Below, one piece after another: positions 1 to 7,500 of a DNA stretch of 64,000 bases. The notes under the pieces are model-generated. The model searched no databases, was not told where the DNA came from, and was given only the letters and a program-made list of their open reading frames with translations. This stretch comes from Psychromonas aquimarina ATCC BAA-1526 (GTDB lineage Bacteria > Pseudomonadota > Gammaproteobacteria > Enterobacterales > Psychromonadaceae), in NCBI RefSeq assembly GCF_000428725.1, contig NZ_KE386793.1, forward strand, positions 22,293 to 86,292, read 5' to 3'. The stretch's first letter is position 1, and each line of letters opens with the position of its first letter. The position numbers were made by a program, and so were the translations under genes.

Positions 1-1192
1 CCGGCCGCGCGCTTTTCCGGTTTTAACGCCTTTTCAAAAAGCAGACGGTGAAACGGTACATATCTGGACTACCTTTTCACCGGATCAGATTGATATCAAT
101 TTTAAAAGTCCAAAAGTCCTGCTGGAAAGTATTGATATTCTGCTTATGTATGCGGCCAACGGCGGCCGTTCGATCCGTCTTGATGCGATAGGTTTTATCT
201 GGAAAGTACTCGGCAGCAGCTGTATTCACCTGCCGCAGACCCATGAAATTATTAAATTATGGCGGATTATTTTAGATCACACGGCTAAAGGCTGCCTGCT
301 GATCACGGAAACCAATGTGCCGCATCAGGAAAATATATCCTATTTCGGCAATGCAGATGAAGCGCATATGGTTTACCAGTTTCCACTGCCGCCTTTGACC
401 CTGCATGCTTTTTTAAGTCAGGACAGCCGGGTATTAACTAAATGGGCAGAAGGGTTGACGCTTGAGGCTGCTGCTAATTTACAAGCAGCTTCAAAGACCA
501 CCTATTTTAACTTTTTAGCCAGTCATGACGGCATTGGAGTGCGCCCGACAGAAGGTATTTTAAAGGATAGTGACCGCAGTATGATGTGCCGGGAAGTAGA
601 GCGCAAAGGCGGACGGGTTAACTACAAAAATAACAGTGACGGTTCGCAGTCACCCTACGAGTTAAATATTAACTATTTAAGCGCACTTACTGAGCCTGCT
701 GACAGCACGCAGCAGAAAGCCGCTAAGTTTCTGGCTGCTCAGTCGCTGCTGCTGTCGTTTATCGGTGTGCCGGCGGTTTATTATCACAGTCTGTTAGGCA
801 GTGAAAATGATATTCAGGGTATGCAGGAGTCAGGGATAAACCGGCGCATCAATCGGGAGAAACTTGATTTATCAGTACTTGAAACTGAGCTGATGGAGGA
901 GGGCAGTTTACGAAATATTATCTGTACTGAGCTGACACGTCTGCTGCGGATAAGAAGCTCACAGGCCGCGTTCTCCCCGCAGTCAAAACAGCAGGTATTG
1001 AATCTTTCCTGCGGATTGTTTGCGCTTATTCGCGGAGAGGACGAAGATACTGTCACATATGTGATGAATTTAACGGAACAGCCGCAGCAGGCCAGCCTGC
1101 TTTACAGCGGTTATGATCTGGTCAGCGGCAGGAAACTAAACTCTGAATTTACACTCGAAGCCTACCAGTTTGTCTGGTTAAAGCATCATTAA
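1..1192 (+). CDS. Sucrose phosphorylase-type GH13 enzyme, 5'-truncated
   Basis: The reading frame is open from base 2, so the gene starts before the window and about 396 C-terminal residues are present. It has the GH13 subfamily 18 hallmarks: RPRAFPVLTPF, the nucleophile block IRLDAIGF, the acid/base block LITETNVP, and the third-acid block SHDGIGVRP. The family phosphorolyses sucrose, sucrose-6-phosphate, glucosylglycerol or glucosylglycerate to glucose-1-phosphate in the cytoplasm. The substrate cannot be fixed from this fragment. The next gene, 13 bp downstream, encodes a PTS EIIA domain, so the pair may belong to a sugar-uptake operon that begins outside the window. Family assignment is firm; substrate is open. 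Confidence 0.9.
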   Translation, partial: RPRAFPVLTPFQKADGETVHIWTTFSPDQIDINFKSPKVLLESIDILLMYAANGGRSIRLDAIGFIWKVLGSSCIHLPQTHEIIKLWRIILDHTAKGCLLITETNVPHQENISYFGNADEAHMVYQFPLPPLTLHAFLSQDSRVLTKWAEGLTLEAAANLQAASKTTYFNFLASHDGIGVRPTEGILKDSDRSMMCREVERKGGRVNYKNNSDGSQSPYELNINYLSALTEPADSTQQKAAKFLAAQSLLLSFIGVPAVYYHSLLGSENDIQGMQESGINRRINREKLDLSVLETELMEEGSLRNIICTELTRLLRIRSSQAAFSPQSKQQVLNLSCGLFALIRGEDEDTVTYVMNLTEQPQQASLLYSGYDLVSGRKLNSEFTLEAYQFVWLKHH

Positions 1193-1205
1193 GAAGGGCA
1201 TAAAA

Positions 1206-1808
1206 ATGAAATTATCTGAATTAACTACACCTGATCTGATCATGCTTGATGCTCAGTTCAGCAGCCGCATTGAAGCAATTGAAGCTTTAACGGATAAGCT
1301 GACAGAGTCTGGAAAACTAAGCGATAAACAGCAGTTTCTTGATGCTGTTATGAAGCGTGAAGAGGAAGGCCCAACAGCGCTTGGTGAATATCTGGCAGTG
1401 CCGCATGGTAAATCTGAAGCGGTTAAGGAGCCTGTTTTTGCCTGTGCACTGCTGAAAAGTGAGCTGCCGTGGCAGGGACTAGACGGTGATGAACCCGTTA
1501 ATATGGTTTTTTTATTAGCCATACCGCCTGCACAAGCCGGTTCAACGCATATGGCATTGTTGACAACTCTGACCTCGTCATTAGTTGATGATGATTTTCG
1601 AGAACGCCTTTTAGAAAGTAAAAATGCCGGGCAGATAATGGCGCTGTTTGCCGGTGATGAGGAGGAGCAGGACAACAGTGGAAACGGCGAAATAGAGTCA
1701 GCTGTGCAGAATGAAGAGCTGCAGGCTGCGGACCTGAGTAATACAGCTTATCCGGTATTCATTTTAGGCGGTTTAGCATTAGTTGTTATGATGTTCTTCA
1801 TGCTTTAG
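1206..1808 (+). CDS. PTS EIIA (fructose/mannitol-type) domain with C-terminal membrane anchor
   Basis: Residues 1-150 form a PTS EIIA type-2 domain. The phosphorylatable histidine is His67 in AVPHGKS, followed by the typical PVFACALL and MVFLLAIPP strands. An acidic linker (about 151-180) leads to one hydrophobic segment (about 183-200) ending at the stop codon. EIIA domains are normally soluble, or fused to HPr-like or EIIBC domains, so a lone EIIA with a terminal membrane helix is unusual. It could pass phosphate to a membrane partner, act as a sensor, or be the remnant of a longer EIIABC protein. It lies 13 bp after the GH13 phosphorylase gene and is probably cotranscribed. No EIIB/EIIC gene is visible nearby. 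Confidence 0.85.
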   Translation: MKLSELTTPDLIMLDAQFSSRIEAIEALTDKLTESGKLSDKQQFLDAVMKREEEGPTALGEYLAVPHGKSEAVKEPVFACALLKSELPWQGLDGDEPVNMVFLLAIPPAQAGSTHMALLTTLTSSLVDDDFRERLLESKNAGQIMALFAGDEEEQDNSGNGEIESAVQNEELQAADLSNTAYPVFILGGLALVVMMFFML

Positions 1809-2143
1809 ACACTGTTTACCTTAGCGGTACTGATATAAAACGGCCGCTTATGTCTGCATTTTTGGTGCACGGCATAAGCTGCTTTACTGATTATGAATAG
1901 GCATGCTTCCAGGAAATACATTCGTAACTATCTGATTTAACTTTCTTGTCTAATAACCCGTCCTGCTGTTTCCTGTATTTTATCACTGGCCTGTTTTCCT
2001 AGGCCGCATTTATCAATTTATTATTTTGTTTTAAACATCCATAACTCATCAGCCGAGTTAATTTTTAGTCTATTATGATGTTTAGATAGTTAAGGTATAT
2101 AAGCTGTTATACGTAGATGCTTTCAAGGTTTGGAGGTACTAAT
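1809..2143. other. Intergenic region, no gene seen
   Basis: About 335 bp without a credible reading frame. It has a loose inverted repeat (GCTTATG at 1846 with CATAAGC at 1873) and a short GGCCT/AGGCC hairpin (1988-2005) that could act as a weak terminator. The last part is AT-rich and probably carries the promoter of the next gene. Confidence 0.5.
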
Positions 2144-3214
2144 ATGATCCGCAGCACTAAGCAGTTCGAAAAAGATGCTTACCGGGGCATCGGACACGTC
2201 AAAAGCAAAGAATTAAAAGATGTTATCAAGAAGCTGGGGCTGCATCACAGCAGGAGCGCTGTATGCTCTGCCCTGAGTAATCACCTGTTGATTGATCTGC
2301 GCGATTCAGTGATCAACTGGTCTATAAAACACCCCAAAGAGTTTGCTTCCCGCCACGGAGCAGAGCTGGCGCATGAAGTGATGGCAGAACTTGCTTCGAG
2401 CAGTGCAGAGCACCTCAAGCTTCTGGACGGGGATATCCTTTTCCGCTGGGTTCCCCGCGGTATCGAGCAGCGGGGAGCGCTGCAGTCTACTATTTCCGGT
2501 GCCCAGGCAGTTCAGGATTTCAGGCACCGCCAGCTCCTCAACAAAAAGGTTAATATACAGGTTTCTGCTATGGTCCTGCAGCATGTGGGTATCTACAGCA
2601 GCGGGCTTGTTATTGAGATTGGTGCTATGGGTTTGATGAGAAATCCAGTGCACGAAAGGGAACATTATGACCTGGTTCTACGCAGCAGGGAGTATGGCCG
2701 ACATATTGCATTAACTGCAAAATCAGCCCTGTGCGGGCCTCGCTATTACAAAGTTGATCATCGTTGTAAATATCCCGTATGGGATCTGGCCTCAGTGGCT
2801 GTTATAGCGCATGCAGGAGCACCGTTACTGGTCCGGGAGCAGATTAATCTGCAGTTAGATGATCGCCGCCACCGGCAGGAGAGACAGAGTTATGTTCTGC
2901 AGCAGCGGGTAGTCTGCTCCCACTTCGTGAATGCCGTTCTGTACGCTTCCGTCAGGCCGCAGGGAACGCTGGCTGCCGCAACGGAGCATGCCTATGACGA
3001 AATATTCAAAATCGGGCCGGCTCAGATGTGGAGGGAGTTTATGCTTAAACAAGGGCTCTGGGCTCAGCTCGGTGCTGCTTTTGTCGGTCTTCAACATAAG
3101 GGCAGTCTCGACCGGAATATAGATCCCCGTACGCTGGGGGTAGGTCTAAAAATGCCTGCGGTTCCTAAAAAAGGAGATCGTCCGCCGTTACCAGGCTCAC
3201 CGTTGTATCAGTAG
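2144..3214 (+). CDS. LRAT/permuted NlpC-P60-like papain-fold protein
   Basis: A 356-residue protein of unassigned function. The start is placed at 2144 because GGAGG lies 7 bases upstream; an in-frame ATG at 2117 has no such signal. The motifs occur in the order of circularly permuted papain-like enzymes (LRAT, YiiX/YaeF type): GDILFRWVP (about residue 95), the His block QHVGIY (His147), VIEIG (Glu158), then a late Cys in VCSHFVNAV (Cys258), which resembles the LRAT NCEHFV motif. Such enzymes are thiol acyltransferases or amidases acting on lipids or peptidoglycan-like substrates. No signal peptide is evident, and basic residues are common. It is monocistronic, followed by a strong terminator. 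The fold is inferred from motif order only; the substrate is unknown. Confidence 0.6.
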   Translation: MIRSTKQFEKDAYRGIGHVKSKELKDVIKKLGLHHSRSAVCSALSNHLLIDLRDSVINWSIKHPKEFASRHGAELAHEVMAELASSSAEHLKLLDGDILFRWVPRGIEQRGALQSTISGAQAVQDFRHRQLLNKKVNIQVSAMVLQHVGIYSSGLVIEIGAMGLMRNPVHEREHYDLVLRSREYGRHIALTAKSALCGPRYYKVDHRCKYPVWDLASVAVIAHAGAPLLVREQINLQLDDRRHRQERQSYVLQQRVVCSHFVNAVLYASVRPQGTLAAATEHAYDEIFKIGPAQMWREFMLKQGLWAQLGAAFVGLQHKGSLDRNIDPRTLGVGLKMPAVPKKGDRPPLPGSPLYQ

Positions 3215-3249
3215 GGATAAATAGATCAGCTTATAGCGTAATAAAGAAA

Positions 3250-3299
3250 AAGGCAGGACAGATTTGCGCAGCCTTATATGTCCTGCCTTTATGTTTTTT
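3250..3299 (+). terminator. Rho-independent terminator
   Basis: Perfect 11-bp stem, AAGGCAGGACA (3250-3260) with TGTCCTGCCTT (3279-3289), followed by a T-rich tail. It lies 35 bp after the LRAT-like gene. Confidence 0.85.
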
Positions 3300-3446
3300 A
3301 GATGTTCAGCTGCCGGTGTTTATTCGTCTCTGCAAGCTATCTTTAACTACTTGTTTTGTAATATACTTTTATCTGGCTCTCATTTCGTTGTAAATTGATA
3401 ATTTTTATGTCCTATGCTAACTGCAACATTTAAAGGATTATTTGTC

Positions 3447-4847
3447 GTGTCAATTCCAAATAATAACAATGCAAATAGATTACTCAAAAATGCTCTCTGC
3501 TTTTATCTGTTTTCTGCATCAAGCTCTCTTTATGCACAGGAAAATAATAGTGAAGTGGAGCCTTATCAAATCAAACCGAGTAATTCTGCATGGGAAGAAA
3601 AACAGATAGCTCCGAGCTTTTATAACAACCCCTATAAAGTGTCACTGTTTAATGCTCAGAATGGAGAAGATTCAGAACGTTTACTTTCGCAGACCTATTC
3701 GATATTTGGATATGGTTTTGCTGTGATCGGCGCGTTAGCTTTAATGCCGGAATCGATAACAAACTGGGATGATTCGAGCCGCGACAAAAATTTAGCTTCC
3801 AAATGGTTTGAGAATGTCAAAGCGGGTCCTGTGTGGGATCGTGATGACTGGTATATTAATGTTGTCGGCCACGGATATTTTGGCGGGGTATATTACCAGA
3901 CAGCGCGTAAGTCAGGATATCGTCAGTGGGATGCATTTATATACTCATTTATGATGTCTACATTTTACTGGGAATACGGCATCGAAGCATTTGCCGAAGT
4001 CCCGTCTATTCAAGATTTAGTCGTTACCCCTGTTCTTGGCTGGGCTTACGGGGAATGGGCTTTTAATACCGAAAAAGAAATCTGGGCTAACGGCGGTACG
4101 GTGTTAGGTTCGGAAGTGTTAGGCAATACATCACTATTTTTACTTGATCCGGTTGATTCTCTTGGGCGTAACTTCAATTACATGGTCGGTCAGGATATTA
4201 TTAAAGCAGGTACGGGGTATTTTACTTTTCAGCAGGTAAAATCACCCTATGGGGAAACTGTCGATAATCAGGTGGGTTTTACTGTTCGTTATATGTACGG
4301 CTCAGGAGACAGTAAAGCGCAGCCGGGTATCAGTGGTAAAAACAGAGAAAGCTCCCTCTATAATAACAGTCCTGCCGATCCGGTTGATACCGGTATTATC
4401 GGTTTTAGTGCTGGTGGTGTCTATGTAAATCCCGACAGCAGCTGGGGGGTAACGGATGATTATGGCTATCAGTGGTCGCTGGGTTTATATTTCACGAGAA
4501 GTTTTTCCACACGTTTAAGCTACAGCACGGCAGATTTAAAAGATATACAAAGCGATCAAACCGTTAAGTATGAAAATTATAGTTTAGATATGCAGTATTA
4601 CCTATATGCTGAATCAGATCTGAGACCCTTTCTTAAAGCGGGTTTTGGTGAAACCATGTTTGATGAAGATCGAGATGATAAAACTTTCCAAGTTAATGCC
4701 GGCTTAGGTCTGCACTATAAATTAGATAACAACTGGGCTGTTGAGGCCGCCTGGTCTAACTATTACAGCACCAGCACTAATACCAGAGAAAGTCAGGTAA
4801 GCACTTCAATTATATACCGTTTCGGCAGAGGAGAGTGGTCTTTATAA
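3447..4847 (+). CDS. DUF3943 protein with C-terminal outer-membrane barrel
   Basis: A secreted protein of about 467 residues. The GTG at 3447 is chosen because AAAGGA lies 9 bases upstream and it gives a compact signal peptide ending near SLYA-QE; the ATG at 3414 lacks a ribosome site. The central part (about 120-240) carries DUF3943 signatures: WDRDDWYINVVGHGYFGG, a YWEYGIEAFAE block, PSIQDLVVTPVLGW and a GEW motif. The last 150 residues alternate aromatic and polar residues in OmpA-like beta-strands and end in a hydrophobic strand before the stop. Likely outer-membrane or periplasmic; function unknown in this family. It stands alone between a terminator and a 390-bp gap. Confidence 0.8.
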   Translation: MSIPNNNNANRLLKNALCFYLFSASSSLYAQENNSEVEPYQIKPSNSAWEEKQIAPSFYNNPYKVSLFNAQNGEDSERLLSQTYSIFGYGFAVIGALALMPESITNWDDSSRDKNLASKWFENVKAGPVWDRDDWYINVVGHGYFGGVYYQTARKSGYRQWDAFIYSFMMSTFYWEYGIEAFAEVPSIQDLVVTPVLGWAYGEWAFNTEKEIWANGGTVLGSEVLGNTSLFLLDPVDSLGRNFNYMVGQDIIKAGTGYFTFQQVKSPYGETVDNQVGFTVRYMYGSGDSKAQPGISGKNRESSLYNNSPADPVDTGIIGFSAGGVYVNPDSSWGVTDDYGYQWSLGLYFTRSFSTRLSYSTADLKDIQSDQTVKYENYSLDMQYYLYAESDLRPFLKAGFGETMFDEDRDDKTFQVNAGLGLHYKLDNNWAVEAAWSNYYSTSTNTRESQVSTSIIYRFGRGEWSL

Positions 4848-5236
4848 AGTACACCAGGAACTGCTCTGCATCCCCTGGAAAGCAGATTTTCTGCTTGATG
4901 CTGTTAATTAGTTTAAATATTATATGGGAATATCTGCGCTTTAGTTTTGAATTTTGAGTTGTTGAGTTATCTATCCGAGCACGAATTTATACTCCGATAA
5001 GCTTAAAAGAGCGCCAAGTTATTTTTGGGGCGGGATAATAGCGGATTTTAGGGCAATAAAACAATAACCAAATGACTGTTTATTGACAAAAAACACAAAC
5101 TTTGCAGATATTCTTTGTAAAATAAGTACATACCGTTGTATGGTTCGTATTATTTGCTTCTCAAATCATTTAAGTCGATTACTTTAAGTTAGATGCTTAA
5201 ATGAGGAGAAGTCTGATTATCTGTTATAAGTAAATT
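4848..5236. other. Intergenic region with candidate promoter
   Basis: About 390 AT-rich bases without a gene. A small hairpin (AAGCAG 4880-4885, CTGCTT 4891-4896) follows the DUF3943 gene but lacks a T run. A perfect TTGACA box sits at 5083-5088 with AT-rich sequence about 17 bases on (AGATAT/GATATT). It is a plausible sigma-70 promoter for the gene at 5237, leaving a leader of about 120 bases. Confidence 0.4.
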
Positions 5237-5875
5237 ATGAATATTTCTCAGAAAGAAAAAAAGCTGTTTGAAGCCTGGTCATTTGACCGAAATGAGTTTG
5301 TTTTAGATGGTGTGGTAGATGAAGATAAATTTGCACAATTAACCCCCTCCATATGTTTTGTCCTAAAAGATGCAAACGGTAAAAAAGATGACTGCCGGGA
5401 TTTACGGAGCTTTCTCAAAGAAGGCGCGGGAGAACCGCTCTGGGATAATATTTCCAGATGGACACATGCGATTCGTCACCTCCAGGATGATATTGAATGG
5501 TCAAAATACCAGTCGATAAGTAAAGAGTTCCGTATTAACGAATTAAATTATATTGCCGCATTTAACCTCAAGAAGTCCTCCGGTGCAGCTGCCGCTCACA
5601 ACTCAAATAATGTGCTTGAGCAGAGCAGACAGCTTATTAAGGAACAGTTTGAACTGTATTCTGCTGATATCACTGTCTGCTGCGGTACCGGCGGACAGCT
5701 AAAGTGGGCTCTTGGTCTTGAAAATACGCCATGGCAGGTGACCAGCAGAGGAGTTCAGTTTCTGGAATACAGCTCAGGCAAGTTTATAGTCTCTTTTTTA
5801 CATCCGGCCACACGGATTAAAGACAGCTTCCTGCATTATGCGCTGCTGGATGCTGTACGAGAAATTTACCTGTAG
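5237..5875 (+). CDS. Conserved hypothetical protein, possible uracil-DNA glycosylase-like fold
   Basis: A 212-residue cytoplasmic protein with no signal or membrane segment. Two motifs recall the UDG superfamily: an N-terminal strand-loop ICFVLKDANG (about 40-49), where UDGs have their water-activating loop, and a C-terminal SFLHPATR (His189), where UDGs have the HPS-type DNA-intercalation loop. The middle has an aromatic RW/NYIAAFNLKKSSG block and a VCCGTGG strand end. A canonical active site cannot be confirmed, so a nucleic-acid role is only a suggestion. It stands alone, convergent with the solute-binding protein gene across a 14-bp-stem hairpin. Confidence 0.55.
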   Translation: MNISQKEKKLFEAWSFDRNEFVLDGVVDEDKFAQLTPSICFVLKDANGKKDDCRDLRSFLKEGAGEPLWDNISRWTHAIRHLQDDIEWSKYQSISKEFRINELNYIAAFNLKKSSGAAAAHNSNNVLEQSRQLIKEQFELYSADITVCCGTGGQLKWALGLENTPWQVTSRGVQFLEYSSGKFIVSFLHPATRIKDSFLHYALLDAVREIYL

Positions 5876-5946
5876 CAGACTTTCTGTCACAAGTTTACTT
5901 AGGGTATAAAAGGCCTGCTGCATTTTAGTGTGCAGCTGGCCGGCAG

Positions 5947-5979
5947 TTCACTGACCGGTTTTCTGAACCGGTCAGTGAA
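5947..5979. terminator. Strong hairpin between convergent genes
   Basis: Perfect 14-bp stem (5947-5960 with 5966-5979) and a 5-base loop, between the UDG-like gene (+) and the binding-protein gene (-). No T run follows on either strand, so it may act as an mRNA 3'-end stabiliser as much as a terminator. Confidence 0.6.
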
Positions 5980-5999
5980 CTTCTGCGTCTCATCCTCCC

Positions 6000-6740
6000 T
6001 TACTTTAGATATTTTTTCTTTATCTGTTCGTACCTGCCGTTTTTTTTCATCTTGATCAGGGCAGTTGTAAATTTTTCCACTAACTGATCAGATGTTGTCG
6101 AACTAAAAGCCGCGTACAGATCTGAAGATATTTCATCCAGAAAATAGGCTTTTTCAAGTAGAGATATATCAAGTCCGTCTACGTTTGCCTGGTAGGCTAA
6201 AACAATCTCATTAGAAAATGGAAGCAGATCAATCCGGCCGGCAAACAGCTTGCGGATATTCTGAATATCTTTGGGAACAACTTGAATATTTTTAAATCCT
6301 GCTGCGATAAGATAATGGTGTTTCATGTCCATATTAGTGACACCGATTGTGTATTTTTTCGCATCATCAAGGCTTTGAATAACAATGTCTTTTCTGGACT
6401 TTAATTTCCAGAAATTTACGTCATTGGGCACAATTTTACCTATCCATTTAAACTGTTTTTCTCGTTCAGGAGTTCTTAACAGGTTGTAGATGAGCACATT
6501 TTTTTCTTTTAATGCACTCTGATAAGCCCTGGCCCATGGATACATGAAAATTTCTATGCTGACAGCAGCTGTTTCCGCCATTTCACTGACAATTTCCGTG
6601 GACATTCCAACAATCTTACCGTTTTGAATCATCTGAAAAGGGGGGAAATCTGTTGTTACGGCTTTTACCTGCTGCGCATTCCCTGAAGCGGCAGACACTC
6701 CAGTCAGTAAAATAAATAATATGCCTTTCAGTACTGTCAT
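6000..6740 (-). CDS. Periplasmic amino-acid-type solute-binding protein (SBP_bac_3)
   Basis: A 246-residue protein with a signal peptide (hydrophobic residues 4-18, cleavage near ASGNAQ) and the family-3 binding fold: an opening strand VTTDFPPFQM, a YPWARAYQSAL block, the second lobe beginning YTIGV, and a C-terminal GRYEQIKKKYLK helix. Such proteins bind polar amino acids or related solutes. No permease or ATPase gene is adjacent, so it may serve a distant transporter or a sensor; many marine gammaproteobacteria have such orphans. Its translation start region (GGATAACAAAATGACAGT) is repeated about five more times upstream as a 45-bp tandem array. Confidence 0.85.
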   Translation of the reverse strand: MTVLKGILFILLTGVSAASGNAQQVKAVTTDFPPFQMIQNGKIVGMSTEIVSEMAETAAVSIEIFMYPWARAYQSALKEKNVLIYNLLRTPEREKQFKWIGKIVPNDVNFWKLKSRKDIVIQSLDDAKKYTIGVTNMDMKHHYLIAAGFKNIQVVPKDIQNIRKLFAGRIDLLPFSNEIVLAYQANVDGLDISLLEKAYFLDEISSDLYAAFSSTTSDQLVEKFTTALIKMKKNGRYEQIKKKYLK

Positions 6741-6972
6741 TTTGTTATCCGCTCCAGATTCATAGTGCTGTCATTTTGTTATCCGTTCCAGATAATATTT
6801 CTCCTCACAGTACTGTCATTTTGTTATTTGCTCCAGATAATAATTCTCCTCACAGTGCCGCCATTTTATTATCTGCTCCAGATAATATTCCTCCTCACAA
6901 TGCCGCCATTATGTTACCGACTCCAGATAATGTTCCTCCTCACAAGTATTGCTGTTTTATTATCCGTTCCAG
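6737..6972 (-). repeat. 45-bp tandem repeat of a gene start region, with minicistrons
   Basis: About six degenerate copies. Equivalent points fall at 6737, 6771, 6816, 6861, 6906 and 6952, giving spacings of 34, 45, 45, 45 and 46. Read on the minus strand, each full unit has GAGGAG, ATTATCTGGA and ATAACAAAATG. Four upstream units then read a four-codon frame closed by TGA: MTAL, MTVL, MAAL and MAAL. The outermost unit has lost its ATG. The gene-proximal unit opens the real coding sequence (MTVLKG...). The stop codons sit within or next to the following GAGGAG. On the plus strand the repeat produces a periodic open frame that I regard as an artefact. Confidence 0.85.
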
Positions 6973-7238
6973 GCGGTATATAGATCCGCATAGAAATAAA
7001 CATGCAGTCGTAGTGGACTTTCTTCTGTTTTGAAAATTATGGAGCCGGTGGGGTAAAAACGCAATTATCTAAGCAGCTGCGCTGAAGAGGGCCCTGTTTA
7101 GCAGCCTGATAATCGTTTGTTTGCACTGCGGTGTAACTGTGATTTTATAGGTTCATAATGGTGTGATTTTTAATGCTGAAGTATTTTCCATGTAATAAAC
7201 AGTAAGATAGCTGTTTTATTTTCTAAAAGTCAAATAAT

Positions 7239-7254
7239 TATGATCAGGATCACA
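7239..7254 (+). promoter_or_regulatory. CRP-like (possibly FNR-like) site
   Basis: TATGATCAGGATCACA matches the CRP consensus TGTGA-N6-TCACA at 9 of 10 positions. The inner TGAT-N4-ATCA also fits an FNR half-site pair. It lies about 250 bp before the chitinase start. Catabolite control of chitinases by CRP is common; assignment here is by sequence match only. Confidence 0.55.
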
Positions 7255-7326
7255 AGTAATAATAAGCGCTGCAAATAAAGCTAAGTTAATTATTTTTATG
7301 ATGCTATAAATCAAACTTATAAGTGT

Positions 7327-7356
7327 TTGAATATTGACCGGCCTGATTTTTATAGT
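7327..7356 (+). promoter_or_regulatory. Candidate sigma-70 promoter of the chitinase gene
   Basis: TTGAAT (7327-7332), an 18-base spacer, then TATAGT (7351-7356). It would give a leader of about 140 bases and place the CRP-like site near -116. Confidence 0.4.
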
Positions 7357-7500
7357 GCTGTTTTATAAGCAGATACGAATGTCTTATGCAGAAGAAAATA
7401 AAACTCTGCAGGCGTTGAATTTATAACCCCCGGCAGGTACTAGCCTGGTGGGAAATATTGGAACATGCCGCACCGGCATACAAAATAAGGAAATACTCTG

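Larger units (their letters stand above)
6973..7500. other. Intergenic region upstream of the chitinase gene
   Basis: About 530 bp with no credible gene. It holds a CRP/FNR-like site (7239-7254) and a candidate sigma-70 promoter (7327-7356), described separately. The rest is AT-rich without further structure that I can support. Confidence 0.5.

Noticed and set aside
6765..7033. Plus-strand open frames of 72 and 85 codons with a 15-residue periodicity.
   Set aside because: They are produced by the 45-bp tandem repeat, which is explained by the minus-strand gene start; no ribosome site or independent coding signal exists.
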